From OCS116 cluster bacterium AG-435-F03 (GTDB lineage Bacteria > Pseudomonadota > Alphaproteobacteria > MED-G09), in contig QCOV01000001.1 of the NCBI GenBank assembly GCA_003212795.1, positions 525,321-589,320 on the forward strand: DNA of 64,000 bases, written 5' to 3'. A model generated the notes under the pieces. The model saw only the letters and a list, made by a program, of their open reading frames with translations. It ran no database searches and was not told where the DNA came from. Below, in pieces: positions 17,967-26,210 of this stretch (positions are counted from its first letter, which is position 1; the number at the start of each line of letters is the position of its first letter). The position numbers and the translations under genes were made by a program.

Positions 17967-18785
17967 CTACTGCTTAGACTCAATAATTATCTTAGTATTA
18001 ATTTTTTCATCAGAATCACCAACTCTAATACCGGATATTGGTATAACATCTGAATAATCAAATCCTACAGCAAGTTTTACATATCTATTATCTGGTGAAA
18101 TAGAATTTGATATATCAAAACCTACCCACCCTAAGTGCTCTATATAAACCTCAGCCCAAGCATGACTAGCTTCTTGTATGTTCGTATCATCAAGCATTAA
18201 ATAACCACTTACATATCTTCCAGGAAAACCTAGTTCTCTTACACACGATAAAAATATGTGAACGTGATCTTGGCATACTCCAAATCCAATTTTAATTGCA
18301 TCTTCACAAGATGTTTTTATAGATGTTTTGCCTTTAGAATATTTTACTAATTTTAATATATAATTTGATAAATAGTTTAATCTTTCAATATCTGATTTAA
18401 TTTTATTTGTTTCCTTTTTTATATTTGAAAGTATTTTTTTTATGCCACTGCCTGGTTTTGTATAATTTGATGATGAATATTTAAATAAATCCAAAGGGAT
18501 TTTATCATCATGTAAACCAACAATACCTTTTGAATCATTAATATTTAATCGCCCTGAACAAGTAATTGTTATTTCTCTAGTTTCATCTTTCGTTTTGCAA
18601 AGATGTATTTTATTACCTTGATAATCTAATGTTTCTAATTCTATTGAGCACCCTTTTACATCAATATCCCAATTTAAAATTTTCTGATTTTTTTCATTTC
18701 TTGGAGTAAGCCTAAGTTTTTGTATGGCTGATAATGGAGGATTGTTATATTTAAATACTGTCTTATGTTTAATTCTAAAAATCAT
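17967..18785 (-). CDS. transglutaminase-like cysteine protease domain protein
   Basis: A 272-residue protein with a bacterial transglutaminase N-terminal domain (FRIKHKTVFKY, then LRLTPR) and a transglutaminase core. The catalytic Cys is in GFGVCQDHVHIFLS, the His in SHAWAEVYIEHLGWVGFD, and the Asp in the following FDISNS. Such proteins are predicted peptidases or amide transferases, not classic cross-linkers. It is the last of three genes (ATP-grasp, alpha-E, transglutaminase) that recur together in bacteria and are predicted to make or process a peptide-like product. It follows alpha-E by four bases. Confidence 0.88.
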   Translation of the reverse strand: MIFRIKHKTVFKYNNPPLSAIQKLRLTPRNEKNQKILNWDIDVKGCSIELETLDYQGNKIHLCKTKDETREITITCSGRLNINDSKGIVGLHDDKIPLDLFKYSSSNYTKPGSGIKKILSNIKKETNKIKSDIERLNYLSNYILKLVKYSKGKTSIKTSCEDAIKIGFGVCQDHVHIFLSCVRELGFPGRYVSGYLMLDDTNIQEASHAWAEVYIEHLGWVGFDISNSISPDNRYVKLAVGFDYSDVIPISGIRVGDSDEKINTKIIIESKQ

Positions 18786-18789
18786 TAAC

Positions 18790-19728
18790 TTATACTAGAT
18801 TAAAATCCCTTGATATTAATGTATGCATTTCATTATTTTTTTTAGCGAATTCTTTAATAAACTCATAAAGTTTCTTGTTATGAATTGTTCTAATAATTCC
18901 GCTAGTAAGTTTATTTTGATTTTTTTTTGCTAAATTATATGACTTATATTTTTTTTTATAAGTTAACTGCAGATAGTCTAAATTAGATAAAATTTCTTTA
19001 TTACAAAAAGATAATGATCTTGGCATCCTCTCATCAAATACTAAAAAATTAGTGATTGCGGCTGGATCTAAATATTCTCCACTTAACCAATTAAATGATC
19101 TCCAAGCTGATAAAGATCTAAGTAGTATTTCCCAACGATTAAAATCGATTTTATTAACAACAACGGTATTCCTTAACAAAAGCCTATAATATTTGGTATT
19201 TAAAATAGAAACTGTATTATTACTTCTCTCAATAAATGTTCCAATTCTAATAAAATTAAATGTATCATTCCTAAGCATAGTTCCATAAACAGAGCCCCTG
19301 AAAACTGTTCCTGTATTAAGTATGTTTTCTAGAATATCGGGAAGATTATTAATTTGAATTTGGCGTTTAAGAAGTTTCTCAGAAGCCAACCAACTTTGAT
19401 TCAAAGAATTGGAGACTTCTCGTGTAAGTGCTGTTCTAACAATTTTTCCATTTAATCGAGCTTTTTTTAGTAAATTTCTTATATTATCAATATTGTCTTC
19501 GTCTCTTAATAAAAAATTAACTACATTTTGAGTTGATGCAATTTTATACTTCTTCTTAAAAACTTTAATCTGGTAATCTTCAATAAGGAATTCTAGTAAG
19601 TCATTTCTATTATTTTCTTTTGTAGTAATTGAATAATGTAGTCCTGCCTGTATTTTTCGTGCAGTATTTTCTGCCCTTTCTAAATATCTGGCCATCCAAT
19701 AAAGATTATCTGCGTAGCGACCTAGCAT
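18790..19728 (-). CDS. alpha-E domain protein
   Basis: A 312-residue, mostly helical protein of the alpha-E family (DUF403). The N-terminus MLGRYADNLYWMARYLERAENTAR is highly characteristic, and the C-terminal SFNWLSGEYLDPAAITNFLVFDERMPRSL is also a family hallmark. Its biochemical role is unknown; it always accompanies circularly permuted ATP-grasp proteins. The ATG overlaps the stop of the upstream ATP-grasp gene (TAATG), indicating coupled translation and probably a stable complex. Confidence 0.92.
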   Translation of the reverse strand: MLGRYADNLYWMARYLERAENTARKIQAGLHYSITTKENNRNDLLEFLIEDYQIKVFKKKYKIASTQNVVNFLLRDEDNIDNIRNLLKKARLNGKIVRTALTREVSNSLNQSWLASEKLLKRQIQINNLPDILENILNTGTVFRGSVYGTMLRNDTFNFIRIGTFIERSNNTVSILNTKYYRLLLRNTVVVNKIDFNRWEILLRSLSAWRSFNWLSGEYLDPAAITNFLVFDERMPRSLSFCNKEILSNLDYLQLTYKKKYKSYNLAKKNQNKLTSGIIRTIHNKKLYEFIKEFAKKNNEMHTLISRDFNLV

Positions 19729-21137
19729 TATTTATCAACGATCCAGGTATCTTTTGTTCCGCCACCCTGACTAGAATTAACTAACAATGAATTTTCTTTT
19801 AAAGCTACTCTTGATAAGCCTCCATTTGTTATCTTAATATCATTAGGCGACATTAATGCAAAAGGCCTTAAGTCAACATGTCGAGGCGCTAACCCTTTTT
19901 TAGTCAATATAGGAACACTAGATAGCGATAGTGTTGGTTGAGCTATATAATTAGAGGGTTTTGATATTAACTTTTGTTTAAAGTTCTCTATTTCTTTCTT
20001 ACTGCTTGTTGGACCAATGAGCATACCATAACCACCTGATCCATGTACTTCCTTAACGACTAACTTATCTAGATTATCAATTACATATTTAAGTGATTTC
20101 TTTTCCGAACACCTCCATGTCTTAACATTTTTTAATATAGGCTCTTCATCCAAGTAAAATTTTATTATTTCAGGAATATATGAATAAACAGCTTTATCAT
20201 CTGCAATGCCCGTTCCAGGAGCATTAGCGATCATTACATTTCCAGCTCTATAAACATCAAATAAACCAGGTGATCCAATTCTACTATCAGGGTTAAATGA
20301 TAATGGATCTAAATAAGTATCATCTATGCGCCTATAGATTATATCAACTTGTTCTATTCCCTGGGTAGTTCTTATTACAACCTTATTATCTTCAATTAAT
20401 AAATCACGCCATTCTAGTAAATTAACGCCCATTTCATCCGCTAAAAAAGTATGTTCATAATATGCCGAATTGAAGACACCTGGCGTTAAAACAGCTACAT
20501 TTGGTTTTCTAGTTGATGATTTTGATGTTTTGACTAATGATTTTAATAATAAATCTGGATAATTAAAAACTGGCTTAACATTGTAAATAGTAAATAATTC
20601 AGGAAACATATGCATCATAGTAGATCTATTTTCAATCATATATGAAGCACCAGATGGCACTCTTAAATTATCCTCCAAAACAAAAAAGTTTTTTTCAGAT
20701 GTTCTGACTAAATCTATACCTGAAATATGGGTATAAATACCGCCTGGTGGTTTAAAATTGCACATTTCAGGTAAAAAAGCTGCATTATTATTAATTAGTT
20801 TTGATGGAATTATATTTTCTTTAACAATGTTTTGTTTAGAGTAAACGTCTTCTAGAAACATATTTAAAGCAATAAGTCTTTGTGTAATGCCTTTTTCAAT
20901 AAGGTTCCATTCTTTACTGTCAATAATTCTAGGCATTAAATCAAAAGGTATTAGTCTTTCTTCTGCCTCATCTTCTCCATAAACATTAAATGTTATACCT
21001 ACTTTTCTGAATAATTCCTCAGCTTTAATAGACTGACGCATTAGCGCATTAATATTTTGATTAGAAAGCCAATTATCAAGATTTTTATATAAATTTCTTA
21101 CTTTTTGACTGCGCATATTAAGCATTTCATTATACAT
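19728..21137 (-). CDS. circularly permuted ATP-grasp protein
   Basis: A 469-residue protein of the CP_ATPgrasp (DUF404/DUF407) type. Recognisable parts are the opening DEAEERLIPFDLMPRIID, the SGIDLVRTSEKNFFVLEDN segment, TPGVFNSAYYEHTFLADEMG, NAPGTGIADDKAVY, and the nucleotide-binding lysine/glycine loop VVKEVHGSGGYGM. ATP-grasp enzymes ligate a carboxylate to an amine with ATP, so this is a predicted peptide or amide ligase. It is the first gene of the ligase / alpha-E / transglutaminase set, and begins 58 bases after the NTF2-like gene. Confidence 0.92.
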   Translation of the reverse strand: MYNEMLNMRSQKVRNLYKNLDNWLSNQNINALMRQSIKAEELFRKVGITFNVYGEDEAEERLIPFDLMPRIIDSKEWNLIEKGITQRLIALNMFLEDVYSKQNIVKENIIPSKLINNNAAFLPEMCNFKPPGGIYTHISGIDLVRTSEKNFFVLEDNLRVPSGASYMIENRSTMMHMFPELFTIYNVKPVFNYPDLLLKSLVKTSKSSTRKPNVAVLTPGVFNSAYYEHTFLADEMGVNLLEWRDLLIEDNKVVIRTTQGIEQVDIIYRRIDDTYLDPLSFNPDSRIGSPGLFDVYRAGNVMIANAPGTGIADDKAVYSYIPEIIKFYLDEEPILKNVKTWRCSEKKSLKYVIDNLDKLVVKEVHGSGGYGMLIGPTSSKKEIENFKQKLISKPSNYIAQPTLSLSSVPILTKKGLAPRHVDLRPFALMSPNDIKITNGGLSRVALKENSLLVNSSQGGGTKDTWIVDK

Positions 21138-21195
21138 ATGTATAAAGACACAATTTTCATGCCAAATTTAAAAAATCAGTAAATAAGATAAAAAT

Positions 21196-21708
21196 TTATT
21201 TAATAGGTACTAACTGCCAAGTATGTACCAAACATTTCCAAGAACCATCTTCTTGACGTTTTAAGACATCTAAATAATCGCTTGTTGTAACATTATCTTG
21301 TAACGCTCCATCAGACTGGATTTTATTAGCGTTATCTTTAAAAGTTAAATATACAGTTTGACGGCTTCTTACTATCGCTATGTCACCAATTATTTCAATA
21401 TCATATTCACCATCTTGAATTTTATAAGTGGCAGATTCAAATACAGGGCCGAGAAATTCTCTATAATTTTCTGCACCCGAAATAACGGGTCCTCCAGGTG
21501 GAATTAAAGTTATATTTTTATCAAGTGAATTTATATATCCATCAATATTGCTAGACTCAACTGCCTCATGCCAAGTTTCATACAATTTTTTTATTAATGA
21601 GTTATCTTTATTATTAGTAGAAATATTTTCTGCTTTTAAGAAAAATGTGTGACTTAAAACTACTACTAAACAAAGAACAAAATATTTAAATAATTTTTTA
21701 TATGTCAT
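21196..21708 (-). CDS. secreted NTF2-fold (SnoaL/DUF4440-like) protein
   Basis: A 170-residue protein with a Sec signal peptide (LFKYFVLCLVVVLSHTFFLKA) and an NTF2-like domain: LIKKLYETWHEAVESSNIDGYI, a GGPVISGAENYREFL loop and the final SWKCLVHTWQL strand. This fold makes a cone-shaped pocket that binds or isomerises small ligands, but many members have no known activity. It starts three bases after the nitroreductase stop, so it belongs to the carotenoid oxygenase run. Confidence 0.75.
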   Translation of the reverse strand: MTYKKLFKYFVLCLVVVLSHTFFLKAENISTNNKDNSLIKKLYETWHEAVESSNIDGYINSLDKNITLIPPGGPVISGAENYREFLGPVFESATYKIQDGEYDIEIIGDIAIVRSRQTVYLTFKDNANKIQSDGALQDNVTTSDYLDVLKRQEDGSWKCLVHTWQLVPIK

Positions 21709-21711
21709 TTT

Positions 21712-22269
21712 TTATCCTAATTTTTTTACGAATTTTTCAATTTTCAATTTTTTTGGTGATGGGATTTTTTTACTGGATGATCCAATATAAAGATAACCAA
21801 TAACAACATCACTTTTTTTTAATTTCAATGATTTGTTAATATACTCATTAAAAGCCAAGTGTCCTGTTCTCCAAATACTATAAAAACCCATAGCAGAACA
21901 TGCTAACATCATATTTTGAGCTGCTGCCCCAGCAGATAGAATCTGTTCAATTTCTGGTATTGGTTTATCTTTTTTGATATTTGCAATTGTAATTATAATT
22001 AATGGCGCTCTTAATGGAGCATTTTTCACTTTGCTTAAAAGTTCTTTGCTAGGATTTTTTTTAACTTTTTTAGTAACATTAACAAATTTTTTTCCAAGCT
22101 TTAATCTATCCTTTCCTGATACCTCAATAAATTTCCATGGATTTAATCCTCCATGATCAGGTGCTCTTAATCCTGCCTTATAAATTTTTTTTAATTGGTT
22201 TTTACTAGGTTTAGGATCTTCCATTAATGGAATAGATTTTCTTGAGAGTATTGTTTCTATTGCATTCAT
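21712..22269 (-). CDS. nitroreductase family protein (YdjA-like)
   Basis: A flavin-dependent reductase of 185 residues. The N-terminal SRKSIPLMEDPKPS and RAPDHGGLNPWKFIEV bind FMN phosphate and ring. The central AAAQNMMLACSAMGFYSIWRTG and the final VIGYLYIG are typical of the small YdjA group. It uses NAD(P)H to reduce a nitro or quinone-like substrate, or performs redox housekeeping. It lies six bases after the NDUFS4-like gene. The substrate is not inferable. Confidence 0.9.
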   Translation of the reverse strand: MNAIETILSRKSIPLMEDPKPSKNQLKKIYKAGLRAPDHGGLNPWKFIEVSGKDRLKLGKKFVNVTKKVKKNPSKELLSKVKNAPLRAPLIIITIANIKKDKPIPEIEQILSAGAAAQNMMLACSAMGFYSIWRTGHLAFNEYINKSLKLKKSDVVIGYLYIGSSSKKIPSPKKLKIEKFVKKLG

Positions 22270-22275
22270 AGGAAA

Positions 22276-22575
22276 TTAATGTGTCCATGGGGTTTTTCTG
22301 TCTGGAGAAAAATTATCAGAATATGATTTAGGTTTGATTTTTCTTTTTTTCGGCTCAATTATTACAAAATCTATATTATTATTATTTGCGAATTTGATAG
22401 CTTTATCTTTATCTGAAAATTTAATTTTTACTTTATCTTGTGTATTTGAGGAAGAAGTCCACAACATTTTTTCATCAATTATTGGTTTATCTTGCGAATT
22501 AAATTCAAGAAGCCAAAATTCATTTTTAGCAGATTGAGTTGCTGACTTTGCTGGTTGATAAATTTTAGCCTTCAT
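22276..22575 (-). CDS. complex I accessory subunit, NDUFS4-like
   Basis: A 99-residue protein matching the NADH-ubiquinone oxidoreductase NDUFS4/18-kDa subunit family: AKIYQPAKSATQSAKNEFWLLEF, then a WTSSSNT segment, FSDKDKAIKFANNNNIDFVI and the end KSYSDNFSPDRKTPWTH. In mitochondria and alphaproteobacteria this subunit stabilises the NADH-dehydrogenase arm of complex I. It is a strong sign of alphaproteobacterial ancestry. Its ATG overlaps the stop of the carotenoid oxygenase gene (TAATG), an unexpected partner. Confidence 0.88.
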   Translation of the reverse strand: MKAKIYQPAKSATQSAKNEFWLLEFNSQDKPIIDEKMLWTSSSNTQDKVKIKFSDKDKAIKFANNNNIDFVIIEPKKRKIKPKSYSDNFSPDRKTPWTH

Positions 22576-24011
22576 TAATTTTCTAACCAGCTTCCATGTG
22601 CACCAAATGGCACTCTTTGTGGCAGAAGAATCTCAGCGACAGGCTTATTTGAGAAGTCATCTGCATCAATAACAATAAGTTTTGATTTATTTCTTTCATT
22701 ATCATGGACAATTGACATAACATATCCATCTTTTTCATCATTAGAATTCGGGTTTGGAGCAAATAATGGCTCACCACCTACAGTATGATCACCAAGAAAA
22801 TGATCTTCTCTTGTGCCCTTATCAAGATTATATTTAAATAAATGATTTCCAAATGTTAGCGTTTCAGCTTTATTATTTAGTTCCATTGCATAACCAATAT
22901 CTGCTTTAAGGCCTATTTTTCTGTCATCAACTCTAGCAAAATCACATGGTTTATCATCTATCTGTTCTTCCTTACATGTTTGTGTGCTTAGATCTATGGT
23001 CCATTTCCATAATTTACCTGTTGTTTCGTCTCCACCGTAAATTTGATCCATACCACCAACCATTGCTTTATCTTGTCTACATACATGTATAATAATTTTA
23101 TTACCTTCTTCATATGCATTCATCGGATGGAATACAAAACAAGGATTTACATCAATCCATTTGATATCTTTGTTATTGCCATTTCTTGGCATTACTCCAA
23201 GCCTTGCACCGCATTCTGGTCTAAAGCCAAATGGATCTCCTCCTTCAACGGCTTTATCCATATCAAACACTAGTGGCAGGTCCATGAATATTACAAAATT
23301 ACGAGTAATATTCCAGTCATGCATCATTACAGGCCGAGGAATATCTATAGCCTCTGATTGAACTAATTTACCCTCAGAAGAAACCCTATGGTACATTAGG
23401 TAGGGTTTGCCCATCATTTTGTATCCAAAAAATAATAATTCATTTGTTTCTGGGCATACTCTTGGATGTGCCGTCATTGGCCCATCTAGCTTTCCATCAA
23501 AATCGTGATGACCAATTGTTTCGAGGTCATTATCAATTACCCACGGAAAATGAGCTTCTTCTAAAGCTAGTATTTTACCTGCATGTCGAACAACATGGGT
23601 ATTAGCAGGTGAGGCCTTTAGATCAAAAGATGATGACATCATATCCATATCATCTTCATAATAAGGTGTTTTAACATATCTATTTTTGTAACTTGCTTTT
23701 CCATTTTGGATATTAATTCCATGAACCATTCCATTACCAAAAAACCAATGATCACTATATCCTGATTTTGGATTCATGCCGTTTCTAATATATTGACCAT
23801 CTAATTCTTTTGGTAATTCACCTATTACCTCAAGCTCATCAATGTTCTTTTCTTTTTGGACGGGAGCCCAATTACCTTGTAAATGCCAATATTTTTTTGG
23901 GTCAAGTTCTTTTGGGGTTTCTTTTTTTGGTGAAATAAATTTCATAATCTTACCTAATATAGGGTCAGGCAATTTAAACATAATTTTTGCAGCAATAGAT
24001 TGTAAACTCAA
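22575..24011 (-). CDS. carotenoid oxygenase (RPE65/CCD family)
   Basis: A 478-residue seven-bladed propeller iron oxygenase that splits carotenoids or related stilbenes. The four iron-binding histidines can be placed in MTAHPRVCPETNELLFFGY, MMHDWNITRNFVIF, FHPMNAYEEG and the C-terminal FGAHGSW. The N-terminal ELDGQYIRNGMNP is also diagnostic. Products could be retinal or other apocarotenals. A rhodopsin gene lies 26.5 kb away, but the usual bacterial retinal enzyme is Blh, a different family, so the link is only suggestive. It is the first gene of a leftward run and is coupled to the NDUFS4-like gene. Confidence 0.92.
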   Translation of the reverse strand: MSLQSIAAKIMFKLPDPILGKIMKFISPKKETPKELDPKKYWHLQGNWAPVQKEKNIDELEVIGELPKELDGQYIRNGMNPKSGYSDHWFFGNGMVHGINIQNGKASYKNRYVKTPYYEDDMDMMSSSFDLKASPANTHVVRHAGKILALEEAHFPWVIDNDLETIGHHDFDGKLDGPMTAHPRVCPETNELLFFGYKMMGKPYLMYHRVSSEGKLVQSEAIDIPRPVMMHDWNITRNFVIFMDLPLVFDMDKAVEGGDPFGFRPECGARLGVMPRNGNNKDIKWIDVNPCFVFHPMNAYEEGNKIIIHVCRQDKAMVGGMDQIYGGDETTGKLWKWTIDLSTQTCKEEQIDDKPCDFARVDDRKIGLKADIGYAMELNNKAETLTFGNHLFKYNLDKGTREDHFLGDHTVGGEPLFAPNPNSNDEKDGYVMSIVHDNERNKSKLIVIDADDFSNKPVAEILLPQRVPFGAHGSWLEN

Positions 24012-24070
24012 TTTAACCTCTTTATAATTTCAAACATTTATATCAAATAATAATTATTATGGGAAATGTT

Positions 24071-24562
24071 ATGAAAAAAACTCTAATCGGTTTCTTTGTC
24101 TCAATTATTTATATTGGGATTGTTTTTGCAGAAGTACCAACTAAACCATTATTAACTCTTGAAACAGCAAAAATAATGGCAAATGAATGTTTAAATCTTG
24201 CAAAAGAAAATGGGTGGAAGATTAATATAGCTATTTTTGAGTCTCCAGGTGCCTTAAAATACTATGCATCTATGGATGGAACATATCCTGCTTCAGAAGA
24301 AATATCCCGCTTAAAAGGCAAAACTTCAGCCGGCCTTCCCTTTTCTACTAAAGAACTTGCTCAAATGGCATTTGATAATGAAAATAAAAATGAAGGAATA
24401 GCAACAATTCCAGATATTGCATTATTACCAGGAGGAGCTCCCATAATTCTAAGGAATGGCTATCATTTAGGTGGAGTTGGCGTTTCAGGAAGCAGTGGAT
24501 CAAACGATGAAAAATGTGCATTTAAGGCAATAGAGAAAGGACTGGAGGTAATATATGATTAA
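24071..24562 (+). CDS. secreted GlcG/HbpS-type heme-binding-like protein
   Basis: A protein of about 163 residues with a signal peptide (MKKTLIGFFVSIIYIGIVFA). The mature domain is of the GlcG/HbpS fold: LTLETAKIMANECLNLAKENGWKI, a KGKTSAGLPFST segment, LPGGAPIIL and VGVSGSSGSNDEKCA. HbpS binds heme or oxidised iron; GlcG-type domains are otherwise of unknown role. The track starts at 24059, but ATG 24071 has GGGA upstream and starts the signal peptide. It overlaps the next gene by eight bases. Confidence 0.85.
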   Translation: MKKTLIGFFVSIIYIGIVFAEVPTKPLLTLETAKIMANECLNLAKENGWKINIAIFESPGALKYYASMDGTYPASEEISRLKGKTSAGLPFSTKELAQMAFDNENKNEGIATIPDIALLPGGAPIILRNGYHLGGVGVSGSSGSNDEKCAFKAIEKGLEVIYD

Positions 24563-25001
24563 GTTACAAGTATTTTTTTTACTTTTCCTTCTTTTAGCAG
24601 TTAATTCAATTAAAGCAGAAATATTGACTGTTGAGGTTACATCGGAACATAAAGATGGACCAGTTTTGCTTGCTGTGTATGATAAACAAGAATATTTTGG
24701 AAAAACTAAAGCAAATCAAAAAGCTAATCCAAAACATATTTTATTGGGCGCAAAAGGATTAATTTCTAATTATAAAGGAAAAGTTACCTTTGATTTACCA
24801 TATGGAAATTATGTTATAGCAGGTATTCATGATCTTGATAATAATGGTGTATTAACTGGGAATTTTTTGGGGATGCCAAAAGAACCATTTGGTTTTTCAA
24901 ATAACAAAAGGGGTAATTTTGGTCCCCCTAAATGGAAAGATGTTCTAATAAAATTTAATGAAAGTAATAAAAAAATTTTAATAAATTTAAAAGGAATTTA
25001 A
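24555..25001 (+). CDS. DUF2141 secreted protein
   Basis: A 148-residue exported protein (signal peptide ending at about NSIKA). The motif set is characteristic of DUF2141: a first strand with VLLAVYD, then YGNYVIAGIHDLDNNGVLTGNFLGMPKEPFGFSNN. It probably forms a small beta-sandwich in the periplasm; the function is unknown. It overlaps the GlcG-like gene and is directly followed by the isomerase gene, making a three-gene operon. Confidence 0.85.
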   Translation: MIKLQVFFLLFLLLAVNSIKAEILTVEVTSEHKDGPVLLAVYDKQEYFGKTKANQKANPKHILLGAKGLISNYKGKVTFDLPYGNYVIAGIHDLDNNGVLTGNFLGMPKEPFGFSNNKRGNFGPPKWKDVLIKFNESNKKILINLKGI

Positions 25002-25586
25002 ATGGATATAGATATAAATGGTAATGAGGTTTTATGTTTTTTCAACTTTAGAAGCCCATATGCATATGTAGGAATAAAAAAAGCTCTTGAATTAAATATA
25101 AAACCTAAATTTGTACCCTTTTGTTATGTTCCAAAAGAGATATTGGAAGCAGTTACATTAAATAATCCATATAAAAGAGATTATCTGATGGAAGATTGTA
25201 AAAGATTATTTAACGACTTAAATATAGATTTAGTTAGCGAAATACCTGCAGACTGTAATTGGCCATCTGTTCATGCAGCTTGGTCAGAGGTTAATAAAGA
25301 AGATAAAGGCCTTGAATTTATGTTAAAAATTTTTGAGGCTCGATTTAAAAAAGGATTAAATGTTGGTGATAAAAATATTATCACTAACATTTGTAATGAG
25401 ATCAATATAAGCTCTAAATTTGTTTTATCTGCAATGGATAATGAAGATATAGATAAAGATCTAAAGTCACTTACTAAAATAATGAGGGAATTAAAGGTTT
25501 TTGGCGTTCCAACATTCATTTATAAAAAAGAGAGGTTTTGGGGGCAAGATAGGCTACATTATTTAAAAAATAAATTAGATAATTAA
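25002..25586 (+). CDS. 2-hydroxychromene-2-carboxylate isomerase / DsbA-like
   Basis: A 194-residue thioredoxin-fold protein of the HCCA isomerase group. The N-terminal FFNFRSPYAYVGIKKALE supplies the glutathione-side Ser in place of a CxxC, and the C-terminal LKVFGVPTFIYKKERFWGQDRL is the family's cis-Pro and end motif. HCCA isomerases use glutathione to convert hydroxychromene carboxylates in naphthalene-type degradation, but many homologues are general GST-kappa-like proteins. It begins one base after the DUF2141 stop. The specific substrate is not inferable. Confidence 0.82.
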   Translation: MDIDINGNEVLCFFNFRSPYAYVGIKKALELNIKPKFVPFCYVPKEILEAVTLNNPYKRDYLMEDCKRLFNDLNIDLVSEIPADCNWPSVHAAWSEVNKEDKGLEFMLKIFEARFKKGLNVGDKNIITNICNEINISSKFVLSAMDNEDIDKDLKSLTKIMRELKVFGVPTFIYKKERFWGQDRLHYLKNKLDN

Positions 25587-25660
25587 ATAATTACATTAGT
25601 TTTCTCATGCAAATTATTGAATTAATTAATTATAGTATATTTTATTTATAAAATAAAATT

Positions 25661-26197
25661 TTAATCAACAATTTTTACTCTTTTTAGGTGAATATCATCA
25701 CCTGGTTTACTTATATCGTGCGCCCTTTTCCACCTAGCAAATTCTCCTAAAATATGATTTGGATCGCCATGTAATTCAGTAAATACACCATTAAATTCTC
25801 TTGTATCAACATATGCTGCATCAACACCATCAGCATAAAGTCTACAGGCTAGCTCAAAACCATGACTCATTAATTTATCTAATTCTTTATCGAAATCAGA
25901 GACTAAAACACCAATATGATGATATCCCTCTTCACCATTTTTATACATATCCCTATAAATAGATGGAGTTTCATCGTGCTGTTGAATAAATTGAATCATC
26001 ATATCCCCAACATAACCAAATGCATAAGATACATCAGCTTCTTGAGGAGTTCCTCTATATTCAAATGTGTCGCATTTATGGTGTGGAGAAAAAACAAATG
26101 GCCCTGCCCCAAAAATTTTATTCCATTTTTTTGCCGATTCTTCTAAATCATTAACAAGATAGGCTTGTTGAAAAATAGGATATTTATCTAATAACAT
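25661..26197 (-). CDS. VOC family (glyoxalase-like) protein
   Basis: A 178-residue protein with paired beta-alpha-beta modules of the vicinal-oxygen-chelate fold. The first module begins FQQAYLVNDLEESAKKWNKIFGAGPF, and metal-type residues include EEGYHHIGVLV and GVFTELHGDP. Such enzymes act on small metabolites through a divalent metal. It lies 13 bases downstream of the amidohydrolase gene and is likely co-transcribed, ending the chorismate mutase / amidohydrolase / VOC operon. Confidence 0.85.
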   Translation of the reverse strand: MLLDKYPIFQQAYLVNDLEESAKKWNKIFGAGPFVFSPHHKCDTFEYRGTPQEADVSYAFGYVGDMMIQFIQQHDETPSIYRDMYKNGEEGYHHIGVLVSDFDKELDKLMSHGFELACRLYADGVDAAYVDTREFNGVFTELHGDPNHILGEFARWKRAHDISKPGDDIHLKRVKIVD

Positions 26198-26210
26198 TCA
26201 TACCTCCAAT

